64,000 nucleotides of DNA. Source: Variovorax sp. V93. Lineage in GTDB: Bacteria > Pseudomonadota > Gammaproteobacteria > Burkholderiales > Burkholderiaceae_C. Shown here piece after piece: positions 22,013 through 30,691 of the stretch. The notes under the pieces were generated by a model. That model saw only the letters and a program-made list of their open reading frames with translations. It did not search any database and had not been told where the DNA came from. The translations under genes were made by a program, and so were the position numbers. Position 1 is the stretch's first letter. Each line of letters begins with the position of its first letter. Where the stretch lies: contig NZ_AP028669.1 in NCBI RefSeq assembly GCF_041154485.1, positions 5,125,001 to 5,189,000 on the forward strand. Direction: 5' to 3'.

Positions 22013-24445
22013 TCAGCGCCTGGGCAGCGCGTAGGCGATCACGTGGTCGCCGGTGCGCGTGCCCAGCGAGCCGTGGCCGCCCGCAACCACCACCACGTAC
22101 TGGCGCCCGTCGCTGCCGCGGTAGCTCATCGGCGTGGCCTGCCCGCCCGCGGGCAGGCGGGCGCGCCAGAGTTCCTTGCCGTTGGCGACGTCGTAGGCGC
22201 GCAGGTAGTAGTCGAGCGTGCCCGAGAGAAAGGCCACGCCGCCGGCCGTCATCATCGGCCCGCCGAGGCTGGGCACGCCCATCGCAAAGGGCAGCGGCAG
22301 CGGCGAGCTGTCGCGCACGGTGCCGTTCCTGTGCTTCCACACCACGCGGCCGGTGCGCAGGTCGGCTCCGGCCACATGGCCCCATGGCGGCGCCTGGCAC
22401 GGCAGGCCGAACACCGAGGTGAAGGCGCGCAGCTGCACCGCGAACGGCGCGCCGAAGTTCTCGTTGAGCGCGGGCAGGCTGTCATTGGGCCGGTTCTTGC
22501 CCTGCACGTAGAGCGAGGTGTCGTTGGCGCGCGGAATGAGCTTCGACACGAAGGCCAGCGAGGCCGGCGTGGTGAAGGCCATCTGCCGCACCGGGTCGAC
22601 CGCCACGCCGCCCCAGTTGAAGACGCCGAAGTTGCCGGGATAGATCAGCGAGCCCTCGGTCGACGGCGGCGTGTAGCGGCCTTCGTAGCGCAGCCGGTGG
22701 AAGGCGATGCGGCAGGCCAGCTGGTCGAACACGGTGCCGCCCCACATGTCGGCCGGCGTGAGCGCGGGCGGATCGAAAGACAACTCGGACACGGGCTGCG
22801 TGAGCGAGGTGTGGTCGCCCGCGGCCGGCCCCTGCGGCGCGGGCCGTTCATGGACCTTGGTCACGGGCTTGCCATCGCGGCGGTCGAGCACGAACAGCTC
22901 GCCCTGCTTGGTCGGCTGCACGAGCGCGGGCACCGTCTCGCTGCCGATGCGCAGGTCGACGAGGCTGGGCTGCGAGGGCACGTCGTAGTCCCAGAGGTCG
23001 TGGTGCACGGTCTGGAAGCTCCAGCGCACGCGGCCGGTAGCCAGGTCCAGCGCCACCACCGAGGACGAGTAGCGCTCGGCGCCTTCGCTGCGCTTGCCGC
23101 CCCACTGGTCGGGCGGCTGGTTGCCGGTGGGCACGTAGACCAGCCCGAGCGCCTCGTCCACGCTGGAGATCGACCAGCTGTTCGGCGAGTTGGCCGTGTA
23201 CGTGCGGTCGGCCGCGATGGGCGCAGTGTCGTCCGGGTTGCCCGAATCCCAGTTCCACACCAGCGCGCCGGTGTCGATGTCGAAGGCCCGGATCACGCCC
23301 GAGGTCTCCTTCGTCGAAACGTTGTCCAGCACCGTGCCGCCCACGATGACGAGCGAGCGCGTTACCACCACGGGAGAGGTCGAGTAGTAGGAACCTGGCT
23401 TCGCGTTGGGCATGTTCTTCCACAGGTCGATCTGGCCCGTGCCGCCGCCGAAGCGCATGCAGGGCCTGCCGCTTTCGGGATTGAGCGCGATGACGCGGCC
23501 ATCGGCCGTGGGCATGAAGAGCTTGGCGTCGCAGTCGCCGCTGGCAGCCGGGGTTGGCGAAGGCGAAGCAGGCGCGGGCCGCACCGCACGGCCCGGGTCG
23601 TATGACAGGCCGCGGCAGGTCAGGTGCTGCAGGGCCAGCGGGCGCCGGATCTCGGGCGTGTAGCGCCAGAGCTGCTGGCCGGTGGTCGCGTTCAGTGCCA
23701 CCACCGACTGGTGCGGCGTGCAAAGAAAAAGCCGCTCGCCGATCTTCAGCGGCGTGACCTCGAAGGTTGTCTCCTCGGGGTCGCCGCTCTGGCCGCGCAC
23801 GTCGCCGGTGCGGAAGTGCCACGCTTCCTGCAGCTCGCCCACATTGGCCGGCGTGATCTGGTCGAGTGCCGAGTAGCGCTGGCCCATGCCGTTGCCGCCG
23901 TAGGCCATCCAGTCGTCCTTCGGCGGGGCCGGTGCGGCGTTCGCCGGCGCCGCGGCGGCTGCCGTCGGCGCCGGCATGGCGCCCTCCACGCGCGTCGCAT
24001 CGCGCGTCCACGAGAACACCGCGGCGGCCAGGAAGGCCAGCAGCACCACGCCGAGAAAGCCCCGTGCAGGCGCCACGCCCGCGGCGCTGCGGCGCCCGAG
24101 TGCACGCGCGACCCAGGGCGTGAGCAGGAACACGCCGAGCACGAAGAACACGTCGCCGCGCGCCGCCAGCGGCCACCAGTCGAACCCCACTTCCCACAGG
24201 GCCCAGACCAGCGTGAACGCCACCACGGCCGCATAGGCCCAGAGGCCGGCGCCGCTGCCGCGCGGCAGCAGCACCGCCGCGACGATCAGCCCGAACCCCG
24301 CCACGAGGTAGTACCACGAGCCGCCGAGCACCGCGAGCCAGGCGCCTGCCGCCCCCAGCCCCAGGCCCGCAAGGCCGATGACAACGGCAGTGATGTTGAG
24401 CAGCGCGGGAGAAGGCGCACGAACGCGCGCGGCGGCATCGGGCAT
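22013..24445 (-). CDS. gcd: Membrane-bound PQQ-dependent glucose dehydrogenase-family enzyme
   Basis: An 810-residue enzyme with five N-terminal membrane segments (about residues 12-145) and then a periplasmic PQQ propeller (GGNGMGQRYSALDQITPANV, NSPNSWSISSVDEALGLVY, PADMWGGTVFDQLACRI, FNWGGVAVDP). This plan is that of Gcd/quinate-shikimate dehydrogenases, which feed electrons to ubiquinone. Length agrees with Gcd (about 800). It would oxidise aldoses, or quinate/shikimate, in the periplasm. It ends 4 bases from the convergent GAF-Fis regulator gene. The exact substrate cannot be decided from sequence alone. Confidence 0.9.
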   Translation of the reverse strand: MPDAAARVRAPSPALLNITAVVIGLAGLGLGAAGAWLAVLGGSWYYLVAGFGLIVAAVLLPRGSGAGLWAYAAVVAFTLVWALWEVGFDWWPLAARGDVFFVLGVFLLTPWVARALGRRSAAGVAPARGFLGVVLLAFLAAAVFSWTRDATRVEGAMPAPTAAAAAPANAAPAPPKDDWMAYGGNGMGQRYSALDQITPANVGELQEAWHFRTGDVRGQSGDPEETTFEVTPLKIGERLFLCTPHQSVVALNATTGQQLWRYTPEIRRPLALQHLTCRGLSYDPGRAVRPAPASPSPTPAASGDCDAKLFMPTADGRVIALNPESGRPCMRFGGGTGQIDLWKNMPNAKPGSYYSTSPVVVTRSLVIVGGTVLDNVSTKETSGVIRAFDIDTGALVWNWDSGNPDDTAPIAADRTYTANSPNSWSISSVDEALGLVYVPTGNQPPDQWGGKRSEGAERYSSSVVALDLATGRVRWSFQTVHHDLWDYDVPSQPSLVDLRIGSETVPALVQPTKQGELFVLDRRDGKPVTKVHERPAPQGPAAGDHTSLTQPVSELSFDPPALTPADMWGGTVFDQLACRIAFHRLRYEGRYTPPSTEGSLIYPGNFGVFNWGGVAVDPVRQMAFTTPASLAFVSKLIPRANDTSLYVQGKNRPNDSLPALNENFGAPFAVQLRAFTSVFGLPCQAPPWGHVAGADLRTGRVVWKHRNGTVRDSSPLPLPFAMGVPSLGGPMMTAGGVAFLSGTLDYYLRAYDVANGKELWRARLPAGGQATPMSYRGSDGRQYVVVVAGGHGSLGTRTGDHVIAYALPRR

Positions 24446-24560
24446 GGCACGGACTCCAGGTTTTTTCTCGAAGCTAGGCCAAGGCCGCGGTGATGGGCGT
24501 AGGCGGTTTGCGCATGTCGCCGTGCATCACCGGACGCGCGGCCGCTTGCCGCCGATCTTC

Positions 24561-25724
24561 TTAAACAGAAGGTATTCGGTATTCGTTGCGCGCGGCGCGG
24601 GCCCGGCGCGTGCGCGCATCGGGCTGCAGCGGCCGGAGGTATTCGTGCAGCGCCAGTGCGGCGGCGCCCACGGCGGGTGCAAGCGCGCGATAGCGCGCAA
24701 TGCGCAGATCGGGCGCGGGCATGCCGGCCGCATCGGCATGGCGCCCGACCCACTCGAAGGCCGCCTGCGCCAGGCCGAGATGGCCGGTGCAGGACTTGCC
24801 GCCGAGCACGATGGCGCGCGGATCGAAGGTGACCCACAGGTTCTGCAGCAGCACGCCGAAGAAGGCTGCCGCATGGGCCATGCCGGGCGCTTCGCGCTCG
24901 AGCGCGCGCGAGCCGAAGAAGGCCTCGGCGCAGCCGCGGCGCCCGCACGAGCACAGCGGCCCGTCGAGCTGCAGGATGGTGTGGCCGATCTCGCCCGCCA
25001 TGCCTTGCGCGCCCGTGAAGAGCCGGTCGTTCAGCACCACGCCGGCGCCCACGCCCACGTCGCAGCTCACGAAGATCAGCGGGTCCGCGCTCTCGCCGCC
25101 GGAGAACTCGTATTCGCCCAGCGCGGCGGCATCGGCATCGTTCTGCAGCTGCACCGTGACGCCCGGCAGCCCGGCCGCGGCAAAGGCTTCTTCCAGCGCG
25201 GGCAGCAGGCTCACGTTGCGCCAGCCGAGGTTGGGCGCGAAGCGGACCACGCCGGTGCAGTCGTCCACCGCGCCAGGCACGCAGACGCCGATGCTCGACA
25301 GGCGCAGCCCCAGTGCGTCGAGCTGCCCGTGCGCGGCCGCGGCCATGCGCGCGACCTGCGCGCAGGCGCCGGCCGGTGCGCTGTCGGCCAGCGCCTGCGT
25401 ATCGGCATGCAGCACCTCGCCCTGCAGCGAGACGCACACCAGGCGCACCGTTTCGACCGCGATCTCGACACCCATCAGCGCGCGCACGCCGACGTTGATC
25501 CGCAGCGGCGTCGAAGGCCGTCCCAGCCCATCGGCGACGGTGGTGCCCGCCTCGCTGAGCCAGCCCTCGTCGAGCAGCTCGCGCACCAGCAGGCTCACGG
25601 TCGATTTGGTGAGGCCGCTCTCGCTCGCGAGCCGTGCACGCGACAGGCCCGGCCGCGCGCGCAGGAGGCGCAGCAGCACGCTGCGGTTCATGCGCTTGAG
25701 CAGCTGCTGGTCGCCGATGGTCAC
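24561..25724 (-). CDS. xylR: ROK-family repressor, XylR/NagC type
   Basis: A 387-residue protein with an N-terminal winged helix (LSRARLASESGLTKSTVSLL, about 28-50) and a ROK sugar-kinase-like domain. The ROK zinc motif is present as CSCGRRGCAEAFFGS, following GEIGHTIL. It lacks a clear kinase ATP loop, as expected for a regulator. It is the last gene of the xylose-type ABC operon, 19 bases after the ATPase. The operator upstream of that operon (29124-29150) closely resembles the site of Bacillus XylR, another ROK protein. Xylose as inducer is an inference from the binding protein and this site. Confidence 0.85.
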   Translation of the reverse strand: MTIGDQQLLKRMNRSVLLRLLRARPGLSRARLASESGLTKSTVSLLVRELLDEGWLSEAGTTVADGLGRPSTPLRINVGVRALMGVEIAVETVRLVCVSLQGEVLHADTQALADSAPAGACAQVARMAAAAHGQLDALGLRLSSIGVCVPGAVDDCTGVVRFAPNLGWRNVSLLPALEEAFAAAGLPGVTVQLQNDADAAALGEYEFSGGESADPLIFVSCDVGVGAGVVLNDRLFTGAQGMAGEIGHTILQLDGPLCSCGRRGCAEAFFGSRALEREAPGMAHAAAFFGVLLQNLWVTFDPRAIVLGGKSCTGHLGLAQAAFEWVGRHADAAGMPAPDLRIARYRALAPAVGAAALALHEYLRPLQPDARTRRARAARNEYRIPSV

Positions 25725-25743
25725 GGGGCTCCCCTGCCTTCGC

Positions 25744-26520
25744 TCACCTGTGGGCCTGCTCTTTTCCTTCGGGGCGCTTGCCGGCGATGATCATGCCGAG
25801 CACTTCGTCCTCCGTGACGTCCGCGGTGCGGTAGGTGCCCACGAGCTTGCCGTTCTTCATGACCGCGACGCGGTCGCTCAGCGAGAACACGTCGGGCATG
25901 TCGTGCGTGATCAGGAAGATGCCGACGCCGTCGGCCTTGAGCTGCTTCACGAGTCCGCCGACCATCGCGGTTTCTTCGGGTCCGAGCGCGGCGCAGGGCT
26001 CGTCCATGATCAGGATGCGCGCGTTGAAGTACAGCGCGCGCGAGATCGCCACCACCTGCCGCTGCCCGCCCGAGAGCCTGCGCACCGGGATGCGGATGTT
26101 GGTGAAGTTCTTGTTCAGGCGCTGGAACACCTTGCGCGCCTGCACTTCCATGAAGTGGTCGTCGAGCGTGTTCCAGCGCGTCATCTTCTCGCGGCCGAGA
26201 AAGAGGTTCGACACGGAGTCGAGGTTGTCGGCCAGCGCGAGGGTCTGGTAGATGGTCTCGATGCCGAGCGCCTGCGCTTCGGCGGGCGTGCGGATGTGGA
26301 CCTTCTCGCCCGCGATCAGCGTGTCGCCCGAATCGACCGGGTAGGCGCCCGCGAGCATCTTCATGAGCGTGGACTTGCCCGCGCCGTTGTGGCCGAGCAC
26401 GGCGACCACTTCGCCGGGATGTAGGTTGATGCTCACGCCGTCCACGGCCTTCACGCCGCCGAAGGCCTTGCGGATCTCCTTCAGTTCCACCAGGGGCTTC
26501 GAGGTGTCGACCGTGGTCAT
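25744..26520 (-). CDS. xylG: Sugar ABC transporter ATPase, XylG type (single-domain)
   Basis: A 258-residue ATPase of the carbohydrate uptake (CUT2) class. Walker [10 protein letters not shown] lies near residue 43-51, the signature is LSGGQRQVV, and Walker B is [11 protein letters not shown] (Cys where Thr is usual). Only one nucleotide-binding domain is present, half the length of E. coli XylG; this short form is widespread in other proteobacteria and would act as a homodimer. AAAAGGAACTCAA precedes the ATG. It overlaps by ATGA with a small reading frame that fills the gap to the permease gene. Confidence 0.88.
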   Translation of the reverse strand: MTTVDTSKPLVELKEIRKAFGGVKAVDGVSINLHPGEVVAVLGHNGAGKSTLMKMLAGAYPVDSGDTLIAGEKVHIRTPAEAQALGIETIYQTLALADNLDSVSNLFLGREKMTRWNTLDDHFMEVQARKVFQRLNKNFTNIRIPVRRLSGGQRQVVAISRALYFNARILIMDEPCAALGPEETAMVGGLVKQLKADGVGIFLITHDMPDVFSLSDRVAVMKNGKLVGTYRTADVTEDEVLGMIIAGKRPEGKEQAHR

Positions 26521-26738
26521 TTGAGTTCCTTTTGCGGTGTGCCGTGGAAAGGACTTTTTGCATCCTGGGTTCCGATGTTCAGGGCGCGTGCACAGGCCAC
26601 CGGGTACTCCCCTCCGCGAATGTCCCCCGCCTTCGGCTCCTCCTTGATTTCGCTGCGGGGAGCACCCGATGCCCTGCGCACAGGGCACGCTCCGGGTGCG
26701 TTGCCGATCAACGACGGCTCTGTCCAGCGCACTTTCAT
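26517..26738 (-). CDS. Doubtful 73-residue reading frame filling the permease-ATPase gap
   Basis: It starts 1 base after the permease stop (TAG G ATG), has GGGGAG 8 bases upstream inside the end of the permease gene, and ends with an ATGA overlap onto the ATPase start. The product ([20 protein letters not shown]...) is basic with no known domain. Much of it is encoded by the structured element at 26602-26699. I recall similar peptides in Variovorax as translations of a dispersed repeat, so it may be spurious even though its boundaries fit the operon. Confidence 0.3.
   Translation of the reverse strand: MKVRWTEPSLIGNAPGACPVRRASGAPRSEIKEEPKAGDIRGGEYPVACARALNIGTQDAKSPFHGTPQKELK
26602..26699. 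repeat. Structured intergenic element, probable dispersed repeat
   Basis: Two nested structures fill the gap between permease and ATPase genes. 26602-26618 pairs imperfectly (14 of 17) with 26651-26667. GCACCCG (26662-26668) pairs with CGGGTGC (26693-26699) around a perfect GCCCTG-CGCA-CAGGGC hairpin (26671-26686). The arms overlap, so the two folds are mutually exclusive. Confidence 0.5.
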
Positions 26739-26739
26739 C

Positions 26740-27930
26740 CTAGTTCTCCCCGAACTTGCGCCGGTACAGCACGTCGAACACCACCGCCACGATCAGCACC
26801 TGCCCGATGATCACCATGCGCTTGCCGATCGGCACGTCGAGCAGCAGCATGCCGCTGTCGAGCGACTGCATGATCAGCGCGCCCAGCACCGAGCCGAAGA
26901 TCGAACCGGTGCCGCCCGCGAGCGCCGTGCCGCCGATCACGGCGGCCGCGATCACGTACAGCTCCATGCCCGTGCCGAGCGAGTTGGTGCCCGCATTGAG
27001 CCGCGCGATCGACACGATGGCCGCCACCGTCACCAGCACCGCGAGCAGCGCGAACAGCATCAGCGTGACGCGCTTGACCGGAATGCCCACCAGCGCCGCC
27101 GCATCGGGGTTGCCGCCCATCGCGAACACATAGCGGCCGAAGCGCGTGCGGTGCACGATGAACGACAGCACGATCGCGACCACGGCCCAGATCAGCACCG
27201 GGATCGGCAGGCCCTGCGGCGCGTCCTTCGAGGCGATCTGGTAGTTGTTCATGACCGCCGCGAAGACGAACACCACGGCCGCCGGCACCGCCGTCAGCAG
27301 CACTTCCAGCCACAGCGGCTCGTTGGGCATCCCGTGGTGCGCGCGTGCGCGGCGCTTCTGCAGCATGCGCGCGAACAGCACCACCGCCACGAAGGCCGCG
27401 AGGATCCAGGTCATGGTGGTGCCGATGCCGCCGTCGTAGCCGCCGCCCAGGCGCTGGAAGAACTCGTCGTTCACGGGCTGCGTCTTGCCGTCGGCCACCA
27501 GGAAGGCCGCGCCGCGGAACGACATCAGCCCGCCGAGCGTGACCACGAACGAGGGTACGCCCAGCATCGCCGTGAGCCAGCCCTGGTAGATCGACACCAG
27601 CAGCGCCACCGCAAGGCCCGCGAGGCAGGCCGCGGGCCACGACCAGCCCGAGGTGTACTGCAGGTAGGCGATCAGCACGCCCACGAAGCCCATGACCGAG
27701 CCGACCGACAGGTCGATGTGGCGCGCCACGATGACCAGCACCATCACCGTCGACACGATGCCCACCACCGCCGTCTGCTGCGCCACGTTGTAGAGGTTCT
27801 CGGGCGACAGGAACACGCCGCCCGACATCACGTTGAAGACCACCCCCATGGCGATCAGCAGCACGCTCATCAGCAAGAGCCGCAGGTCGACGCCCGTGCG
27901 CCGCCACCAGCCTGGCGTTGGATTGCTCAT
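26740..27930 (-). CDS. xylH: Sugar ABC transporter permease, XylH type
   Basis: A 396-residue inner-membrane protein of the BPD_transp_2 family with about ten hydrophobic segments. Characteristic stretches are VARHIDLSVGSVMGFVGVL, MLGVPSFVVTLGGLMSFRG and GIPVKRVTLMLFALLAVL, and it ends with IGQVLIVAVVFDVLYRRK. The length fits XylH (about 390) rather than RbsC (about 320), since it carries the extra polar insertion around residues 185-205 (MLQKRRARAHHGMPNEP). It follows the binding-protein gene after 120 bases that contain a GGCCCATGGGCC palindrome. Confidence 0.88.
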   Translation of the reverse strand: MSNPTPGWWRRTGVDLRLLLMSVLLIAMGVVFNVMSGGVFLSPENLYNVAQQTAVVGIVSTVMVLVIVARHIDLSVGSVMGFVGVLIAYLQYTSGWSWPAACLAGLAVALLVSIYQGWLTAMLGVPSFVVTLGGLMSFRGAAFLVADGKTQPVNDEFFQRLGGGYDGGIGTTMTWILAAFVAVVLFARMLQKRRARAHHGMPNEPLWLEVLLTAVPAAVVFVFAAVMNNYQIASKDAPQGLPIPVLIWAVVAIVLSFIVHRTRFGRYVFAMGGNPDAAALVGIPVKRVTLMLFALLAVLVTVAAIVSIARLNAGTNSLGTGMELYVIAAAVIGGTALAGGTGSIFGSVLGALIMQSLDSGMLLLDVPIGKRMVIIGQVLIVAVVFDVLYRRKFGEN

Positions 27931-27979
27931 TTTTCAGATCCTCTCGAAGGAACAACAGGTGCGCGGCGGCGGCCGGGCG

Positions 27980-27991
27980 GGCCCATGGGCC
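27980..27991. other. GC-rich palindrome between xylF and xylH
   Basis: GGCCCATGGGCC, perfect over 12 bases, within a run of GGC repeats and CCGG blocks. It lies in the 120-base gap after the binding-protein gene and could stabilise the 3' end of its message. No T-run follows. Confidence 0.4.
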
Positions 27992-28050
27992 GGCCGGACA
28001 CGGCAGTGCTGCGCGGGTTGCGGCGCTTCTTCGCGCGCGCTCTCTTCTTG

Positions 28051-29073
28051 CTACTTGCAGGCCGCGGGCGCGCTGGCCGCCTGGACGCCCTTGCAGAGCT
28101 CGTCCTTCTTGATCCAGCCGGCCTTCACGACCACGTCGAGGTTGTCGCGCGTGATCGGCACCGGCGTGAGCAGGCGCGACGACAGCGAGATCTTCTTCGG
28201 CCCGGAATTCCAGGGCGCGGCCTTCTCGACCGGCTTGCCCTGCGACAGCGCGATGGCGGCGCTGGCGGCTTCGCGGCCGAGTTCGCGCGAGTCCTTGAAG
28301 ATGGTGGCGGTCTGCGTGCCCAGCGCAATGCGGTTGAGCGCCGCGAAGTCGGCGTCCTGGCCCGACACCGGAATGCCGCGCAGGCCCTTGGCCGTGAGCG
28401 CGGCCACCGCGCCGCCGGCCGTGCCGTCGTTGGCCGCCACCACCGCGTCGACCTTGTTGGCGTTCTTGGTGAGGATCTGCTCCATGTTCTTCTGCGCCAC
28501 CTCGGGCTTCCAGCCCTCGGTGTATTCGTCGCCGACGATCTTGATGTCGCCCTTCTTGATGGCGGCGTCCAGCACCTCCTGCTGGCCCGCGCGCAGGAAG
28601 TCGGCGTTGGGATCGCTCGGCGAGCCCTTGATGATCACGTAGTTGCCCTTGGGCTTGACCTTGAAGACCTCGCGCGCCTCCATGCGGCCGACCTCGACGT
28701 TGTCGAAGGTGATGTAGAAGACGCCGGGCGCCTCGATCAGCCGGTCGTACGCGACCACGGGCACCTTCTGGCGCGTGGCCTTGGTGACGGCCGGAAGGAT
28801 CGCATCCTTGTCCATTGCCAGCACGATCAGCGCCTTGGCGCCCTTCGACATCAGGCCCTCGATGTCGCCCAGCTGCTTCTCGGGCGAGCCGCCCGCATCG
28901 GCGCTGATGTACTTGGCGCCGAGCTTCTCGAGCTGCGCCTTGATCGCGGCCTCGTCGGTCTTCCAGCGCTCTTCCTGGAAGTTGGACCAGCTCACGCCGA
29001 CCACGGTCTGGGCCAGTGCGCCCACGGCAGAAAGGCCGAAGGCCATGGCGGCCAGGGTGTGCTTGAGTTGCAT
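28051..29073 (-). CDS. xylF: Periplasmic sugar-binding protein, XylF type
   Basis: A 340-residue binding protein with a signal peptide ([22 protein letters not shown]) and a strong AAGGAG ribosome site 8 bases upstream of ATG 29073. The mature part begins [19 protein letters not shown], which resembles XylF (the segment with the ERW and later AYDRLI and [13 protein letters not shown] residues), not RbsB or AraF. It is the first gene of the operon xylF-xylH-xylG-ROK. A perfect operator lies 51-77 bases before the start codon. Xylose is the likely ligand by family resemblance; another pentose is possible. Confidence 0.88.
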   Translation of the reverse strand: MQLKHTLAAMAFGLSAVGALAQTVVGVSWSNFQEERWKTDEAAIKAQLEKLGAKYISADAGGSPEKQLGDIEGLMSKGAKALIVLAMDKDAILPAVTKATRQKVPVVAYDRLIEAPGVFYITFDNVEVGRMEAREVFKVKPKGNYVIIKGSPSDPNADFLRAGQQEVLDAAIKKGDIKIVGDEYTEGWKPEVAQKNMEQILTKNANKVDAVVAANDGTAGGAVAALTAKGLRGIPVSGQDADFAALNRIALGTQTATIFKDSRELGREAASAAIALSQGKPVEKAAPWNSGPKKISLSSRLLTPVPITRDNLDVVVKAGWIKKDELCKGVQAASAPAACK

Positions 29074-29123
29074 GGATGTCTCTCCTTGGAAGGTGTGCCC
29101 GGCGAAAAGGCCGTGTAAGAAAT

Positions 29124-29150
29124 TAGTTAGTTTGAAGGGCGAACTAACTA
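29124..29150. promoter_or_regulatory. ROK/XylR-type operator of the xylose ABC operon
   Basis: TAGTTAGTT-N9-AACTAACTA, a perfect 9-9-9 inverted repeat, 51 bases before the binding-protein start. With the preceding T the left half reads TTAGTTAGTTTG, nearly the TTAGTTTGTTTG of the Bacillus xylose operator. It is the obvious site for the ROK protein at the end of the operon. Confidence 0.7.
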
Positions 29151-29175
29151 TCCCATCGCGGCCGTGCGCTGGGCA

Positions 29176-29191
29176 CCCGGGAATTCCCGGG
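29176..29191. promoter_or_regulatory. CCCGGGAATTCCCGGG palindrome
   Basis: A perfect 16-bp palindrome between the xylose operator and the VOC gene, in the divergent 252-base gap. It is strongly GC-rich with a central AATT. It could be an operator or an extruding hairpin; no family assignment is possible. Confidence 0.35.
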
Positions 29192-29325
29192 GGAATGCAC
29201 ACGCCGGGGCGGCGGATCGAGCACCGAAAAAATCGATGCTCAGCGAAAAAATATATCGCTTTCGGTTGTGAGGCGTGCTGCTTAAAGTCCGGGCCATGCT
29301 GAACTCAAGAGATGCGATCGCCGCC

Positions 29326-29757
29326 ATGAATGCACCCGCCACGAGAATCCCTTTCCACCTCGCCTTTCCCGTCCGCGACATTGCCGAAGCCCGCGCCTTC
29401 TATGGCGGCCTGCTCGGCTGCCCCGAGGGCCGCAGCGCGCCCGAATGGGTCGACTTCGACTTCTACGGCCACCAGATCGTGGCGCACCTCGCGCCCGATG
29501 AATGCGGCCACAAGGCCAGCAGCGCGGTCGACGGCCACGACGTGCCGGTGCGCCACTTCGGCGCCATCCTCCCGATGGACCAGTGGCAGGCGCTGGCCGA
29601 CAAGCTCGTGGCGCGGCAGACCCGCTTCGTGATCGAGCCCTACATCCGCTTCAAGGGCGAGCCGGGCGAACAGGCGACGATGTTCTTTCTCGATCCGTCG
29701 GGCAATGCCATCGAGATGAAGTCGTTCGCGAATCTCGATTCGCTGTTCGCCGTCTGA
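29326..29757 (+). CDS. VOC-family (glyoxalase/dioxygenase fold) protein
   Basis: A 143-residue single VOC repeat unit pair: [20 protein letters not shown] at the N-terminus and [15 protein letters not shown] at the C-terminus, with the metal-ligand positions His (in FHLAF), His (in HQIVAHL) and Glu (in AIEMKS) in place. The superfamily covers glyoxalases, ring-cleavage dioxygenases and resistance proteins, so the reaction is not defined. I prefer ATG 29326; an ATG at 29296 would add ten residues. Two copies of CGAAAAAAT lie 19 bases apart upstream (29225, 29244). Confidence 0.85.
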   Translation: MNAPATRIPFHLAFPVRDIAEARAFYGGLLGCPEGRSAPEWVDFDFYGHQIVAHLAPDECGHKASSAVDGHDVPVRHFGAILPMDQWQALADKLVARQTRFVIEPYIRFKGEPGEQATMFFLDPSGNAIEMKSFANLDSLFAV

Positions 29758-29824
29758 AGGCCCCAACCACAGCCCATCGTGATGAAACATTGAACCATGC
29801 ATCGATTCTTGAGATGCTCGGTTC

Positions 29825-30691
29825 ATGATCAACGAGCTCAGAACCTTCATCGCCGTCTGCCGCCACGGCACCTTTGCCGCCGCGGGAGAGCGGATCGGCC
29901 TGACGCAGTCGGCGGTCAGCAGCCAGGTCAAGCGGCTCGAGGAAGCCCTGGGGTTCGCGCTGTTCGAACGGACCGGGCGCTCCGCCACCTTGAATGCGGC
30001 CGGCCAGACGACGCTGGCGCGCGCGGAGGAGATCTGCGCGCTCTACGCCAGGCTCGGCGAGCTTCCCGATGACGCCGCGAGCGGCGGGCTGCTGCGCATC
30101 GGCGCCATTGCCTCGGCGCAGTCGACACTCGTCGCGCGGGCGCTTGCAAGGCTGCGCAAGCAGCAGCCGCTGCTGCGCGTCCATGTGTCGCCCGGCGTGT
30201 CGATGCGGCTGATGGACGAACTCGACGCGGGCACGATCGATGCGGCGGTGATCATCCGGCCGCCGTTCGGCCTTCTTCCGGAACTGGCGTGGCAGCCGCT
30301 GGTGCAGGAGCCGTACGTGCTCATCGCGCCCAGGAAACTGCCGGGCAAGGACTGGCGCGCGCTGCTCCAGGAGCAGCCCTTCCTGCGCTACGACCGCGCG
30401 TCGTTCGGTGGCCGCATGGTGGAAAGATTCCTCCGGCGCGAAGGCATCGCGGTCAACGATTCGATCGAACTGGACGAGATCGCCGGGCTCATCCACATGA
30501 CGTCCAAGGGGCTGGGAGTTGCGCTCGTTCCGCTGGTCGAGGCGCACCTTCCGCTGCCCGCGGGTGTTCGCATGCTCCCGCTCGGCGAATTCACGTTCCA
30601 CCGCGAGGTGGGCCTCCTGCAGCGCAAGCCGCGCGCCAGCCCGCCTGCCGCCGCGCAGTTTGCGCAGTGCCTGCGGGAAGCCGCTCAGTAG
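29825..30691 (+). CDS. LysR-family transcriptional regulator
   Basis: A 288-residue regulator. The N-terminal winged helix (FIAVCRHGTFAAAGERIGLT, then QSAVSSQVKRLEEAL) is classical, followed by a PBP2-like effector domain (LLRIGAIASAQSTLVARAL). The start codon lies inside a 35-base stem (TGAACC/GGTTCA with inner GCATC/GATGC, 29791-29825) that may be its own operator. The neighbour on the same strand is the VOC gene, and the convergent neighbour is the ferric reductase; the 3' end overlaps that gene by 7 bases. Target unknown. Confidence 0.9.
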   Translation: MINELRTFIAVCRHGTFAAAGERIGLTQSAVSSQVKRLEEALGFALFERTGRSATLNAAGQTTLARAEEICALYARLGELPDDAASGGLLRIGAIASAQSTLVARALARLRKQQPLLRVHVSPGVSMRLMDELDAGTIDAAVIIRPPFGLLPELAWQPLVQEPYVLIAPRKLPGKDWRALLQEQPFLRYDRASFGGRMVERFLRREGIAVNDSIELDEIAGLIHMTSKGLGVALVPLVEAHLPLPAGVRMLPLGEFTFHREVGLLQRKPRASPPAAAQFAQCLREAAQ

